Origin: an uncultured Clostridium sp.
Lineage (GTDB): Bacteria; Bacillota; Clostridia; Lachnospirales; Lachnospiraceae
Assembly (NCBI GenBank): GCA_900538475.1
Contig: UPYT01000005.1
Location: 1 to 64,000, forward strand
Reading direction: 5' to 3'
Length of the DNA: 64,000 nucleotides
In this document: positions 1 to 9,726 of the stretch, piece after piece
Layout: every line of letters begins with the position of its first letter
How positions within the stretch are numbered: position 1 is the first letter of the stretch
Translations under genes and position numbers: made by a program
Notes under the pieces: model-generated
What the model was told of the DNA's origin: nothing
Databases searched by the model: none
What the model saw: only the letters and a program-made list of their open reading frames with translations

Positions 1-54
1 GATCCTCGCGGAGCGTTTTTGTTTCATAGGACGTAATTTCCTATGAAACAAAAA
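1..54 (-). repeat. Hairpin repeat, copy 1 (cut by window edge)
   Basis: A 15-bp inverted repeat (16-30 with 40-54, arms TTTTTGTTTCATAGG and its complement) is preceded by GATCCTCGCGGAGCG. The same layout recurs at 18182-18234 and 37603-37658, always in this orientation. The stem varies by compensated base changes between copies. Here it directly follows the hemW terminator, whose U-tract doubles as one arm of this stem. The start may lie outside the window. Confidence 0.75.
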
Positions 55-104
55 AGCCCGTCGGGGCGGAGGAGTCACAAAAAACTCCTCCGCCCCGATG
101 GGCT
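49..104 (-). terminator. hemW intrinsic terminator
   Basis: Very stable GC-rich hairpin: about 20 bp pair 55-75 with 84-104, with one G-T wobble and a short A-rich loop. On the minus strand it is followed by six T residues (54-49). It lies 26 bp past the hemW stop, so it ends the spoIIP-lepA-hemW transcript. Confidence 0.9.
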
Positions 105-130
105 TTTACCAGATATCCTTTACCTGCTAT

Positions 131-1366
131 TTAATCCAGCAAAAACTGACTGAGTACCCGATTGCTGACATCAATTCCCTGCTCAGTCAGCCGAATCACG
201 GGCATCTCCACCTCCAAAAGGCCCTGCTGCTCCAGCCTTTCAATCACAGTCCCATAAACATTCCACATGTTCTGACCAAAGCGGGAGAAAAAATCTGTTC
301 CGGACACACCTTCCATCATGCGCAGTCCCAAAAACATAAATTCCTCCATCCGCTCCTCCAGACTGATTTCCTGAATATCACGGACAGCAGCCCCGGCCTC
401 CGACAAATCCAGAGAAAGATATTCCTCCATATCGTCTGTATTGTGATACCGGTGAAAAAAAGTGTAAGAGGAGGCTCCCAGTCCCAGTCCCAAATACTCC
501 GTTCCAGTCCAGTACCCCTTGTTGTGGAGGCATTCACATCCAGAACGGGCATAATTGGAAATCTCATAGCGGTGATATCCGTGGGCTACCATCAGTTCCT
601 TCGTTATATGGTACATTTCCCGATCCGTTTCCTCATCCGGCAAATCCGGAAGCGCCCACAGACTCATGGGACTGCCCTTTAATCCCCGTCCTGTCCAGAT
701 TGTCTGGGAATCCCACTGACTGCAGGAACAGGAATTTTTTCCTTCTCCATATCTGCTGTAAAAAGGCGTTCCTTCTTCAATAATCAGGCTGTAGGCGGAA
801 ATATGCTCCGGCTTCAGCATCAAAACCTTTCTCAGCGTAGTTTTCCAGGAATGGAGATCCTGTCCCGGAAGAGCTGACATCAAATCTACATTAATATTTG
901 TAAAGCCAGCCTGTCTCGCTCTCTGATAGCTTTTCAGAAAATCCTCATAGGTGTGGATTCTTCCCAGATAATTCAGTTCCTGATCATCTGCCGACTGAAG
1001 TCCCAGACTCAGCCGGTTGACACCGCTCTGCCGGTAAAGCTCCAGCTTTTCCATAGTCAGTGTGCCGGGATTTGCCTCTATGGTAATTTCCGCATCTGCC
1101 TCAATATCAAAACACTGGTGAAGAACTGCAAACAGCTCTTCCATAAGCGATGCCGGAAGCAGGGAGGGGGTTCCTCCTCCCACAAAGATAGAAACCACCT
1201 GATATTCCCGAAAATTTTCGCTCTGACCGTATATTTCTTCAATCAGCTTATCCACATATTCCCGATACATCCGTTCCGGCGCAGCAAAAGACAAAAAGTC
1301 ACAGTAAGCGCACTTACGGACACAGAAAGGAATATGAAGATACAGCTCCAGCTTCTTTTTATTCAT
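131..1366 (-). CDS. hemW: HemW-like radical SAM heme chaperone
   Basis: 411 residues. The radical SAM cluster motif CxxxCxxC is at residues 15-22 (CVRKCAYC), followed by the glycine-rich SAM-binding segment [10 protein letters not shown]. The family was long annotated as oxygen-independent coproporphyrinogen oxidase HemN; HemW members carry heme and lack coproporphyrinogen oxidase activity. The start codon overlaps the end of lepA by 8 nt, so translation is probably coupled, as in the common lepA-hemW order of Firmicutes. Odd: an insertion of roughly 30 residues, with CSCSQWDSQ, follows the conserved [13 protein letters not shown] segment. HemW proteins usually run straight from there into the EREMY helix. 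The reading frame is intact through it. Identity is firm; whether the insertion matters is unknown. Confidence 0.93.
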   Translation of the reverse strand: MNKKKLELYLHIPFCVRKCAYCDFLSFAAPERMYREYVDKLIEEIYGQSENFREYQVVSIFVGGGTPSLLPASLMEELFAVLHQCFDIEADAEITIEANPGTLTMEKLELYRQSGVNRLSLGLQSADDQELNYLGRIHTYEDFLKSYQRARQAGFTNINVDLMSALPGQDLHSWKTTLRKVLMLKPEHISAYSLIIEEGTPFYSRYGEGKNSCSCSQWDSQTIWTGRGLKGSPMSLWALPDLPDEETDREMYHITKELMVAHGYHRYEISNYARSGCECLHNKGYWTGTEYLGLGLGASSYTFFHRYHNTDDMEEYLSLDLSEAGAAVRDIQEISLEERMEEFMFLGLRMMEGVSGTDFFSRFGQNMWNVYGTVIERLEQQGLLEVEMPVIRLTEQGIDVSNRVLSQFLLD

Positions 1367-3173
1367 TATCCAGTTTCAAAACACTCATAAATGCCTTCTG
1401 CGGGATCTCTACGTTGCCCACCTGACGCATCCGTTTCTTTCCTTCCTTTTGTTTCTCCAACAGCTTCTTCTTTCGGCTGATATCGCCTCCGTAGCACTTG
1501 GCCAAAACGTCCTTGCGCATAGCCTTTACTGTTTCTCTGGCAATAATCTTGCCGCCTACCGCTGCCTGAATGGGAATCTCAAACAAATGACGCGGAATCT
1601 CCTCCTTCAGCTTTTCACACATTTTCCTTCCCCGCTCATAGGCAGAATCTGCATGAACAATAAAGGACAGGGCATCCACCTCTTCCTTGTTGATCAGAAT
1701 ATCCAGCTTCACCAGCTCAGACGGCTCATAGCCCTTCATATCATAATCAAAGGATGCATAGCCTCTGGAGCGGGATTTCAGTGCATCAAAGAAATCGTAA
1801 ATGATCTCATTCAGAGGCAGCTCATATTTTAACAGAGCTCTTGTCTCCTCAATATACTCCATTCCCAGATACACGCCGCGCCGCTCCTGACACAGCGTCA
1901 TAATCGCGCCTACAAACTCCGTTGTCACCATAATTTCCGCGTTGACAATCGGCTCTTCCATATATTCAATCTCTGTCGGATCCGGAAGATTGGAAGGATT
2001 CGTCAGGGCAATTACCTCTCCGTTTTTCTTATGGACCTTGTAAACAACGCCAGGGGCAGTCGTTACCAGATCCAGGTTGTATTCTCTCTCCAGACGCTCC
2101 TGGATAATCTCCAGATGAAGAAGACCTAAAAATCCGCAGCGAAAGCCAAATCCCAGAGCAACAGAGGTCTCCGGCTCAAAGAACAGGGAAGCGTCGTTTA
2201 ACTGAAGCTTTTCCAGCGCATCCCGCAGATCATTGTATTTTGCACCGTCTGCCGGATAAAGTCCGCAGTACACCATAGAGGTAACTTTTTTATAGCCAGG
2301 CAGAGGGCTGTCGCAGGGACGGACCGCATCCGTAATCGTATCGCCAACCCGGGTATCCTTTACGTTTTTAATGCTGGCAGTTACATATCCTACCATTCCG
2401 GCGCTCAGCTCTTCGCAGGGAATAAACTGTCCTGCTCCAAAATATCCAACCTCCACTACATCTGCTTCCGCTCCTGTTGCCATCATGCGGATTCTGGTTC
2501 CCTTCTTCACCGTTCCCTCTTTGATCCGGCAGAATACAATTACACCCTTGTAAGAATCATAAAGAGAGTCAAAAATCAGGGCCTGAAGTGGCGCATCTGG
2601 ATCACCAGTAGGCGCTGGTATCTTCTGAACAATCGCCTCCAGAACATCTTTAATATTCAATCCTGTTTTTGCAGAAATTCTCGGCGCATCGTGGGCCTCT
2701 ATGCCGATTACATCTTCAATTTCATTGGCAACCCAGTCCGGGCGCGCACTGGGCAGATCGATTTTATTAATCACCGGAAACACATCCAGATCGTGATCCA
2801 GAGCCAGATAAACATTGGCCAGAGTCTGGGCCTCAATTCCCTGAGCCGCATCCACCACCAGAATGGCTCCGTCACAGGCGGCCAGGCTTCGGGAAACCTC
2901 ATAGTTAAAGTCCACATGTCCGGGAGTGTCAATCAGGTTGAAAATATACTCCTCTCCATCCTCTGCCCGGTACACAATCCGGACTGCCTGAGACTTGATG
3001 GTAATGCCTCTTTCCCGCTCCAGATCCATGTTATCAAGAATCTGCGCCTGCATTTCCCTGCTGGTCAGCAGTCCGGTCTGCTCAATAATCCGGTCTGCCA
3101 GAGTAGATTTGCCGTGGTCAATGTGGGCTATAATACAAAAATTGCGAATTTTACTTTGGTCCATTACTGCCAT
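1359..3173 (-). CDS. lepA: Elongation factor 4 (LepA) GTPase
   Basis: 604 residues, the normal LepA length. The G1 motif AHIDHGKS is at residues 16-23, then DTPGH (G3) and NKIDLP (G4). The C-terminal part has the LepA-specific domain ending in [20 protein letters not shown]4 is a ribosome-bound translational GTPase implicated in back-translocation or in initiation and biogenesis under ionic stress. It sits between spoIIP (91 bp upstream) and hemW (8-nt overlap), in the order known from Bacillus. AGGAGA lies about 11 nt before the ATG; a second ATG three codons in is the alternative start. Confidence 0.97.
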   Translation of the reverse strand: MAVMDQSKIRNFCIIAHIDHGKSTLADRIIEQTGLLTSREMQAQILDNMDLERERGITIKSQAVRIVYRAEDGEEYIFNLIDTPGHVDFNYEVSRSLAACDGAILVVDAAQGIEAQTLANVYLALDHDLDVFPVINKIDLPSARPDWVANEIEDVIGIEAHDAPRISAKTGLNIKDVLEAIVQKIPAPTGDPDAPLQALIFDSLYDSYKGVIVFCRIKEGTVKKGTRIRMMATGAEADVVEVGYFGAGQFIPCEELSAGMVGYVTASIKNVKDTRVGDTITDAVRPCDSPLPGYKKVTSMVYCGLYPADGAKYNDLRDALEKLQLNDASLFFEPETSVALGFGFRCGFLGLLHLEIIQERLEREYNLDLVTTAPGVVYKVHKKNGEVIALTNPSNLPDPTEIEYMEEPIVNAEIMVTTEFVGAIMTLCQERRGVYLGMEYIEETRALLKYELPLNEIIYDFFDALKSRSRGYASFDYDMKGYEPSELVKLDILINKEEVDALSFIVHADSAYERGRKMCEKLKEEIPRHLFEIPIQAAVGGKIIARETVKAMRKDVLAKCYGGDISRKKKLLEKQKEGKKRMRQVGNVEIPQKAFMSVLKLDNE

Positions 3174-3264
3174 ATATCGTATTCTCTCCTATGCAAATGC
3201 TGGTTATCCGGCTGTTTTTCAAAGAAACAGCCTGTTTTCAAATTGAAATTATCATACCATTTTT

Positions 3265-4374
3265 TCAATTTCCTTGCAACACCCTATCTAAAAGATCCGC
3301 CAAAGGCTCCATGGCATTCATAGCTTCCTGAAGGGTATTGGTCTGAGCTCCTACCTCAATCAGGGCTGATCTGCCGCGAAGATGCAGATTGTAGCGCAAT
3401 CCCTTTAGATAGATTTTTCTTGTATACCCCGGATACAGCCCCTCAGCCGCAAACTGCATCTGAAAGGCAAAGGCCAGATTTTCCTTCAGATAAGGGTTGG
3501 GAAGATAGGCAATCTCCCCCTCAGGAGTCCGGCTCATTCCATGAAAAAACATAATTTTTGCAGTCTCTTTCCCGTTTACCTGACTGATCAGCCTGGTTCC
3601 CTCCTTTACTCCGTCCCGATGAAGATCCAGAATCACCTGAATTTCCGGATTCTCCTGCAGAATACCTGTAATCCCATCCAAAGCGTAATTATAGGCTCTG
3701 TTCCGATCCAGCTTTCCTCCCTGAATATCATAGGTGCCTGTGTCATGGATCACATTCCAGCCCCTGTCTCTAAGCAGTTCTGCAAGATACTCGCCGCAGG
3801 AAACTATGGTAGCTTCCGGATTTTCCGAGCCGTAATCTGCATAGGTTTCCTGGGAATGGGTGTGATAAATCAAAATCTGCGGAACCTGGGGATTCTGCTC
3901 CAGCTTCATGCCGGTTCCCAAAAGCATATCTGCCTTCATCAGATCCCGGCCTGCTGTTGTGGAAGCATGGACGCTGTAAAAATGCTTCATAAGAAAATCA
4001 TAATCCTGAAGCTGGGCCAGGGTAATCTGAGCCGCTTCTTCCCCTTCCTTCGGCCAAAGGCTCTCTTCCTGAAAACCATCTTTCTTTTCCTCCCCCTCCT
4101 GCAGCGCCTCCTCCTGCTCCAGGGAACCCTTCCCCTCCTGAAAGGACTGCTCCCCATCTCTTCTTCCCTGACTGTCCTCCCCTGTATTTTCAGACAAAAA
4201 CAGGTATCCGTATGTATCATACGCATACCTGTATCTTTGATATATCTTATAAGCGGGATCCTGTTCCCTCACAGCCCCGGTCTCCGTCCTGACTGCCGCC
4301 GGATAGCGGATTTGAAGCAGAACCAGAAGCAGCAGCTGAATCAGCCATGAGACAAGCTTATTCAAACCGGACAA
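3265..4374 (-). CDS. spoIIP: Stage II sporulation protein P (peptidoglycan hydrolase)
   Basis: 369 residues. A single N-terminal membrane segment (about residues 8-25) is followed by a Glu/Gln-rich, probably disordered stretch (about 60-125). The SpoIIP amidase/endopeptidase domain comes next, with [13 protein letters not shown] and later ILDLHRDG carrying the conserved metal-binding histidines. In the forespore engulfment machinery, SpoIIP acts with SpoIID and SpoIIM to degrade septal and wall peptidoglycan from the mother cell side. The apparent TTG start overlaps the end of sigE by 17 nt, so it is probably translated from the sigE message. In Bacillus it instead follows gpr; no gpr is present here. 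The exact start is uncertain because the nearest ribosome-binding site is very close to the TTG. Confidence 0.94.
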   Translation of the reverse strand: MSGLNKLVSWLIQLLLLVLLQIRYPAAVRTETGAVREQDPAYKIYQRYRYAYDTYGYLFLSENTGEDSQGRRDGEQSFQEGKGSLEQEEALQEGEEKKDGFQEESLWPKEGEEAAQITLAQLQDYDFLMKHFYSVHASTTAGRDLMKADMLLGTGMKLEQNPQVPQILIYHTHSQETYADYGSENPEATIVSCGEYLAELLRDRGWNVIHDTGTYDIQGGKLDRNRAYNYALDGITGILQENPEIQVILDLHRDGVKEGTRLISQVNGKETAKIMFFHGMSRTPEGEIAYLPNPYLKENLAFAFQMQFAAEGLYPGYTRKIYLKGLRYNLHLRGRSALIEVGAQTNTLQEAMNAMEPLADLLDRVLQGN

Positions 4375-5104
4375 TTTCCTTCTTCAGGCGCTTCATAATT
4401 TTCTTCTCCAGCCTTGAAATATAGGACTGGGAAATCCCCATCAGATCCGCTACCTCCTTCTGGGTCATCTCTGTTCCTTCCTCATTTTGCAGCCCATAGC
4501 GCAGCTCCACAATCTGCTGCTCTCTTGGAGTCAGGCGGCTGATCGCTGACAAAAGCAGCTGTTTTTCTGTTTCATCCTCCAGATCCCGGTAAATAACATC
4601 CTCATCTGTTCCCAATATATCAGAAAGCAGCAGCTCATTGCCGTCCCAGTCCACATTCAGCGGTTCATCAATGGAAACCTCCATTCTTGTTTTATTATTC
4701 CGCCTCAGATACATCAGAATTTCATTTTCAATGCACCGTGACGCATAGGTAGCCAGCTTGATATTTTTCTCTGGATTAAAGGTGTTGATTGCCTTAATCA
4801 GTCCAATGGTTCCAATGGAAATCAGGTCCTCCACCCCCACACAGGTATTGTCAAATTTTTTTGCTATGTATACCACCAGTCTTAAATTATGCTCAATCAA
4901 AAGCGAGCGGGCCGCTTTCGCATCCTCAGTTCCCAGAAGTGCGATCGTTTCTGCCTCTTTTTTGCTTTCCAGCGGCGGCGGAAGAATGTCTGCCCCTCCA
5001 ATATAATGAACCTCCCCCTGTTTCTGCAGAAGCACCGTTTTAAATGACGGAACTGCCTTAAACTGAAACCGGTTGGGTATGGAAACCTTTACTATCATGA
5101 TCAC
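4358..5104 (-). CDS. sigE: Pro-sigma-E, mother-cell sporulation sigma factor
   Basis: 248 residues. The core is strongly like Bacillus Sig[12 protein letters not shown] and [12 protein letters not shown] (region 2), [17 protein letters not shown], and [11 protein letters not shown] (region 4 helix-turn-helix). The first 33 residues are a pro-sequence ending just before [12 protein letters not shown], the site where the Bacillus pro-protein is cut. The sequence before it is unlike Bacillus, as is usual. SigE is made as an inactive membrane-associated precursor and activated in the mother cell by SpoIIGA, encoded 23 bp upstream. The expected sigG does not follow; spoIIP does. MIM at the N-terminus leaves two possible start codons. 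Confidence 0.97.
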   Translation of the reverse strand: MIMIVKVSIPNRFQFKAVPSFKTVLLQKQGEVHYIGGADILPPPLESKKEAETIALLGTEDAKAARSLLIEHNLRLVVYIAKKFDNTCVGVEDLISIGTIGLIKAINTFNPEKNIKLATYASRCIENEILMYLRRNNKTRMEVSIDEPLNVDWDGNELLLSDILGTDEDVIYRDLEDETEKQLLLSAISRLTPREQQIVELRYGLQNEEGTEMTQKEVADLMGISQSYISRLEKKIMKRLKKEIVRFE

Positions 5105-5127
5105 TGTCCTCCAAGTCTGTTTTTCCT

Positions 5128-5961
5128 TTACTGCTCTCCGTGCAGAAGCATTTCATACTGATGACGGGATGAAAGCGGCTCCCTGCTGACGGCAATCCAT
5201 GGCCTGATGCAGGTTTTTACCAGCTTTCCGTTCTGCCATATTTCCATTTCATCTGCCTGAATTCCTGGAATCAGACCATAGCTGGTTCCCACAGAACGAA
5301 AGGGAATGTAAATCACCCGGGAAAGGGTTTCAAACAGCTCCTTTCCAGCTTCCGGACTCATCACATGAACCGGCTGATGGCCGTAGGGCTCATAAAGAGT
5401 ATTTCCTGTATCCCACAGCGCCGGCAAAATCTTTGTTTTCCCATGATAATGAATCACCGCCTGACAGATTCGATTCTGCATCCGAAATCTCTGCTGCAGA
5501 TATCCAGCCCCTGCCCTTCCGCAGAAAAAAATCCCCATCCCCCCCAGAATCACTCCTTCCAGAGGAAACTGGCCAGAAATTCCAGCTTTTCCCACAGCCT
5601 CTCTGACTGCCTCAAGCACGCCTCCTGCAGCGGCTCCGCTCATCCACAAAGCCGCCAGACAGCGAAGCCCTTCTCCGGGACTCTGCCTTCCAAATGCAAG
5701 AGCTGTCATCACAAGGCCTGCCCCTGTCCAGGAAGCTGCTGCTGCCCAAAGGCACGGCTCTCCAGGAAGCCGGATTACTGCCTCTGCACAGGCCCAGAAC
5801 GCTCCCACACCGGCTGCTGCTGCCAGCCGCAAAGTCCGTCCTGGAGCCATTTTCCTGTTTTCCGCGCAAATTCCAAGAAGCTTTCTGACCAACAGAAGCA
5901 GCAGAAAGTCCATGAAAAAATTCACAGCAAAATACACATCCAGATACAATACTGCAGTCAC
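5128..5961 (-). CDS. spoIIGA: Sigma-E processing peptidase SpoIIGA
   Basis: 277 residues from a GTG at 5961-5959, chosen because AGGAGG lies 12 nt upstream and because the family begins just before [19 protein letters not shown]. The reading frame stays open 24 codons further upstream, but that part is not family-like. The N-terminal half is a multi-pass membrane domain of about five hydrophobic segments. The C-terminal half has [11 protein letters not shown], whose DTGN is the aspartic-protease motif (the D183 region of Bacillus SpoIIGA). The enzyme activates pro-SigE in the mother cell after a SpoIIR signal from the forespore. The immediate neighbour sigE encodes its substrate. Confidence 0.95.
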   Translation of the reverse strand: MTAVLYLDVYFAVNFFMDFLLLLLVRKLLGICAENRKMAPGRTLRLAAAAGVGAFWACAEAVIRLPGEPCLWAAAASWTGAGLVMTALAFGRQSPGEGLRCLAALWMSGAAAGGVLEAVREAVGKAGISGQFPLEGVILGGMGIFFCGRAGAGYLQQRFRMQNRICQAVIHYHGKTKILPALWDTGNTLYEPYGHQPVHVMSPEAGKELFETLSRVIYIPFRSVGTSYGLIPGIQADEMEIWQNGKLVKTCIRPWIAVSREPLSSRHQYEMLLHGEQ

Positions 5962-6065
5962 ATCCGGCTCCCACCTCCTGCACTCTGATTTACAGTCTCT
6001 ATTATACCTGCTGTCCTGTAAATATTTTGTCAAAACAGAGGAGGGTATCCCACTTTTTTGTACGA

Positions 6066-6107
6066 CAAAAAAAGACAGAAAATCCTGTTTTTAGAATTTT
6101 CTGTCTT
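6066..6107 (-). terminator. ftsZ intrinsic terminator
   Basis: 12-bp perfect stem AAGACAGAAAAT (6072-6083 with 6096-6107), followed on the minus strand by six T (6071-6066). It lies 60 bp past the ftsZ stop and separates ftsZ from spoIIGA-sigE, which would need read-through or its own promoter. Confidence 0.88.
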
Positions 6108-6167
6108 AAATCTTTCTTATTTTCTTCCCTGCCGCGGGAGAGAAGGTCCATTTTCACTTCTGACTTC

Positions 6168-7409
6168 TTATCTCTTGTTCTTCAGGAAATCCGGAATGTT
6201 AATCTGTGTTTCCCGGTTCAGAGGACGGAATGTGGGCTGAGTCGGAGCAGCCTGCTGCTGTACCTGCTTCTGTACAGATGCAGCCGGTGCAGATGTCTGC
6301 TGAGGAGCAGAAGTTCTGGGAGCCGTTGCGCTGGCTTCTGCAGCTGCAGCAGTGCGGTTCAGATTCATACCAGTCGGATTCAGATTCATGCCTGCGGGCA
6401 TCTTCGGTTTAAAGTTGCCAAGACCAGACATGGTCTTGTTTAAGGGAGCCGCATTGTTCTGATCATCCAGACCAGTTGCAATTACAGTAATGGTAGCCTC
6501 GTCCTGAGCATTCTCATCATACATAGCACCGAAAATAATATTGGCGTCATCACCTGCCAGCTCCTGAACGTAGCTTGCTGCCTCATTGGCCTCAATCAGG
6601 CTGATATCACCGGAAATATTGATAATTACATGGGTAGCACCCTCGATAGTTGTCTCTAACAGAGGAGAAGCAACTGCCTGCTTCACTGCCTCTACAGCCT
6701 TGTCGTCTCCCTTGGCATGTCCGATACCGATATGTGCAATACCCTTGTCTGTCATAACAGTCTGTACGTCTGCGAAGTCCAGATTAATCAGGCCAGGTAC
6801 GTTAATCAGGTCTGTAATGCCCTGAACAGCCTGCTGCAGAACCTCATCTGCCTTCTTTAATGCATCCGGCATAGTGGTACGGCGATCTACGATCTCCAGA
6901 AGCTTGTCATTGGGGATTACAATCAGAGTGTCTACACTCTCTTTTAAATGCTCGATTCCGTTTAACGCATTGGTCATACGGGTCTTTGCCTCAAAACGGA
7001 AGGGCTTGGTCACAACGCCTACAGTCAGAATTCCCATATCCTTGGCAATCTTTGCAATCACGGGAGCTGCGCCGGTACCGGTACCGCCGCCCATACCGCA
7101 GGTAACAAATACCATATCTGCACCCTTGATAGCCTGTGCCAGCTCTTCGGAGCTTTCCTCTGCTGCCTTCTGACCTACCTCAGGCTTTGCACCTGCGCCC
7201 AGTCCCTTGGTCAGCTTCTCGCCGATCTGCATCGCGGTAGGAGCCTTGCAGAACTGAAGCGCCTGCTTATCTGTATTGATGCCGATAAATTCCACACCTG
7301 CAATATTTTCATCAACCATGCGGTTTACCGCATTATTTCCTGCACCACCAACACCAATCACTACGATCTTAGCAGAATTCTCCGCCTCATTTATCTTTAT
7401 CTCTAACAA
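6168..7409 (-). CDS. ftsZ: Cell division protein FtsZ
   Basis: 413 residues from a TTG at 7409-7407 preceded by AAGGAGG at an 8-9-nt spacing; the open frame continues upstream but is not family-like. The N-terminus [17 protein letters not shown] and the tubulin signature [12 protein letters not shown] are complete. A Gln/Ala/Pro-rich linker follows (about residues 320-395), then the conserved C-terminal peptide [11 protein letters not shown] that binds FtsA/SepF-type tethers. FtsZ polymerises with GTP into the division ring, and during sporulation into polar rings. The gene has its own promoter and terminator within the division cluster. Confidence 0.98.
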   Translation of the reverse strand: MLEIKINEAENSAKIVVIGVGGAGNNAVNRMVDENIAGVEFIGINTDKQALQFCKAPTAMQIGEKLTKGLGAGAKPEVGQKAAEESSEELAQAIKGADMVFVTCGMGGGTGTGAAPVIAKIAKDMGILTVGVVTKPFRFEAKTRMTNALNGIEHLKESVDTLIVIPNDKLLEIVDRRTTMPDALKKADEVLQQAVQGITDLINVPGLINLDFADVQTVMTDKGIAHIGIGHAKGDDKAVEAVKQAVASPLLETTIEGATHVIINISGDISLIEANEAASYVQELAGDDANIIFGAMYDENAQDEATITVIATGLDDQNNAAPLNKTMSGLGNFKPKMPAGMNLNPTGMNLNRTAAAAEASATAPRTSAPQQTSAPAASVQKQVQQQAAPTQPTFRPLNRETQINIPDFLKNKR

Positions 7410-7446
7410 GACTTTCTCCTCCTTAACCTCTTTTTCGCGTCTTATA

Positions 7447-7476
7447 TTGTAACAATTTTGTAATATTTTTTGTAAA
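7447..7476 (-). promoter_or_regulatory. Candidate sigma-A promoter for ftsZ
   Basis: TTACAA (7476-7471) and TACAAT (7452-7447) with an 18-bp spacer. It lies about 40 bp upstream of the TTG start in AT-rich DNA, leaving a short leader that contains the ribosome-binding site. Confidence 0.5.
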
Positions 7477-7606
7477 ACTAGCCTACCTAATACTATATTT
7501 GATTTCCTAAAAAATATCAACCTCTAATTTGTAGATTTTCACCGGATTTTTGCTGTTTCCTTTGTTTTTTCTCACGAACAGAATCCTTCTGCCTGACCTG
7601 TCTCCT

Positions 7607-8335
7607 TTACTGCCGAGGCTTAAAGGCATACATGGCATTGGTCGCCGTCTCGTCATAGGTATCCAGATACAGAGTCCCCTTTCTTCCTTCCAGTTTGGGA
7701 AGCATATCGCTAAGCTCGGCAATCTTTCCGTTCATTCCAACATTGTTCCCAAGAATTACTTCCAAATCTCCCATATAAAGGGCTGCCTCTCCAAAGCTGT
7801 TGTACTGAATCCGGTTTACCTCCAGCTGATAAATCGAAAGGATCTGGGTCAGATTTAAAATTTCCTGAAATACCGCGTCATTTTCTACCGGAAGCTTCTG
7901 ATACAGCACAATATGGCCAAATTTCAGCCCCGTAATCTCAGGGATTCCAGGAAGGGTTTTGCTGGTACTCTCCACAACAATACCGTCCTTATCAAAATAC
8001 ATGCAGCTGCTCATATAGGAAACGTATCCCACTACACTTTTTTCATAAACAATGATTTCTACCTTGTTCAGACCCTGAAATTCAATCTTATAATCCTGTA
8101 CAAAGGGAATCTCCACATGTTCCTGGAAATGATCCTTCAGGTAGCAGACCACCGGATTGCGGCTTACCTTATCTGGAAACAGCATTTCCGTAATCTGCTC
8201 CTGAGTATACCGCACATTTCCCGTAACCGTCACCGTTTTAATCTGCAGAGAAAAAAGGCCGATCAAAATCAGCAGCAGAACAATCACTGCTGCAGCAATC
8301 CCTGTTTTTTTCTTTTCTGTCCATCCATATTCCAT
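7607..8335 (-). CDS. divIB: Division protein DivIB/FtsQ
   Basis: 242 residues. The cytoplasmic N-terminus is short; one membrane segment (about 12-30) is followed by a POTRA-type domain beginning IKTVTVTGNVRYTQEQI and a beta domain ending near EVILGNNVGMNGKI. DivIB forms the FtsQ-L-B bridge in the divisome that activates septal peptidoglycan synthesis by FtsW and the class B PBP. Its place between murA and ftsZ is the usual divIB position in Firmicutes. It is slightly short compared with Bacillus DivIB (263 residues). It is likely in the same transcript as murA, with a 59-bp gap. Confidence 0.92.
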   Translation of the reverse strand: MEYGWTEKKKTGIAAAVIVLLLILIGLFSLQIKTVTVTGNVRYTQEQITEMLFPDKVSRNPVVCYLKDHFQEHVEIPFVQDYKIEFQGLNKVEIIVYEKSVVGYVSYMSSCMYFDKDGIVVESTSKTLPGIPEITGLKFGHIVLYQKLPVENDAVFQEILNLTQILSIYQLEVNRIQYNSFGEAALYMGDLEVILGNNVGMNGKIAELSDMLPKLEGRKGTLYLDTYDETATNAMYAFKPRQ

Positions 8336-8394
8336 CTTCCGCCGGTTCCCCTGTCATCGTTCTTATAGCGCAGAATATGCTCTGAGCCCATTTG

Positions 8395-9651
8395 TTAGTC
8401 CTCTGTTTCCATAACTCTTGCGCCTGCTCCCTGCAGATCCCGGCAGATATCCTCATAGCCTCTTTGGATGTGGCCGCAGCGGTCATCCACCGTTACCGGC
8501 TGCCAGGAAGCAAGAGCCGCCGTCACCAACGCCGCTCCGCCTCTGAGATCTGCTGCATAGACCCGGCCTCCGCTTAAAGGAAACCGGCCTTCTATCTGCG
8601 CATTTCTTCCCTCTATTATAATATGGGCCCCCAGTTTCCGCAATTCCTTTGCACAGGAAAAACGGTTTTCAAATACAGTCTCCCTGATATGGCTTTTCCC
8701 CTCTGCAACAGCAACCGCTGCCATCATCACCGGCTGGAGATCCGTAGAAAAGGCCGGATACGGGCCTGTAGCAAAGGAAACAGGAATCGGGCGCCGGTTC
8801 ATTTCCACAAGGATTCCCTCCGGACTGCAGGAAATCTCTGCTCCCATCCGGGATGCCAGCTTTAAATTTGATTCCATATGTTCCTGAGGAGCCCCGGAAA
8901 GGAGTACTTTCCCTCCTGCAGTCATCACTGCGCCCAGATAAGTACCTGCCACAATCCGATCTCCCGGAATGGCAAATTCCACATCATGGAGAGAACTTCC
9001 CCCATATATCACAATCGTTTCTGTTCCTGCCCCCTCTATCCTCGCTCCTGCCGCTTTAAGGAAATCACAGAGAACCTCTATTTCCGGCTCTCTGGCCGCC
9101 CCTGTCAGAGCCGTAACTCCTCTGGCTGCTGCAGCAGCCATAATAAGATTCTCCGTTGCTCCCACGCTTGGATAATCCAGGTGAACATCACTTCCGTCCA
9201 GAGCTGCTGCTGAAGCGGCAATCTGAGCTCCTTCCTCCCGGATATCAGCTCCCAGATTCCGCAATCCCTCCAGATGAAGATTGACCGGGCGTTTTCCCAG
9301 ACAGCATCCCCCTGGCAGGCTGGTCACTGCCTCTCGAAACCGCCCCAGCATTGGCCCCAAAAGCATAATGGAGGAACGCATTTTCCCTGCCATTTCCACC
9401 GGTATGGGCATTCCAGATGCCTTTCCTGTATCAATGGTAAGACTATGTCCCTCCAGCTTCAGCTCACAGCCCAGATACTCCAGAATCTCCATCATGGAAT
9501 ACACATCCTGTATCTTAGGTACATTTCTAAGAACCGTAATTCCTCTGTGAAGTAAAGATGCTGCCATTACAGGCAGCACCGCATTTTTTGAACCCTGAAT
9601 TTCTATGGCTCCCTTCAGGCCGCCAAGTCCCTGGATATGAATCACAGACAA
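8395..9651 (-). CDS. murA: UDP-N-acetylglucosamine 1-carboxyvinyltransferase (MurA)
   Basis: 418 residues from a TTG start with GGGAGG upstream. The enolpyruvate-transferase fold is clear: QGSKNAVLP at residues 19-27 contains the catalytic Lys-Asn pair, and LPGGCCLGKRPVNLH (about 112-126) contains the active-site cysteine, Cys116, that fosfomycin alkylates. The following Cys117 is extra and could confuse mapping of the nucleophile. MurA makes the first committed precursor of peptidoglycan from UDP-GlcNAc and phosphoenolpyruvate. It takes the slot where murG and murB stand in the Bacillus cluster; neither is in this window. Confidence 0.96.
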   Translation of the reverse strand: MSVIHIQGLGGLKGAIEIQGSKNAVLPVMAASLLHRGITVLRNVPKIQDVYSMMEILEYLGCELKLEGHSLTIDTGKASGMPIPVEMAGKMRSSIMLLGPMLGRFREAVTSLPGGCCLGKRPVNLHLEGLRNLGADIREEGAQIAASAAALDGSDVHLDYPSVGATENLIMAAAAARGVTALTGAAREPEIEVLCDFLKAAGARIEGAGTETIVIYGGSSLHDVEFAIPGDRIVAGTYLGAVMTAGGKVLLSGAPQEHMESNLKLASRMGAEISCSPEGILVEMNRRPIPVSFATGPYPAFSTDLQPVMMAAVAVAEGKSHIRETVFENRFSCAKELRKLGAHIIIEGRNAQIEGRFPLSGGRVYAADLRGGAALVTAALASWQPVTVDDRCGHIQRGYEDICRDLQGAGARVMETED

Positions 9652-9726
9652 GCCTATTCCCTCCCGCTCTATCCGTCTCTATTCCATCCTATGTACTCTG
9701 CTCCTAAAAAGGTTCCTCAAAAAGGT

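Noticed and set aside
3205..3235. Terminator between spoIIP and lepA (GGCTGTTT/AAACAGCC hairpin)
   Set aside because: No U-tract follows on the minus strand, so termination before lepA is not supported.
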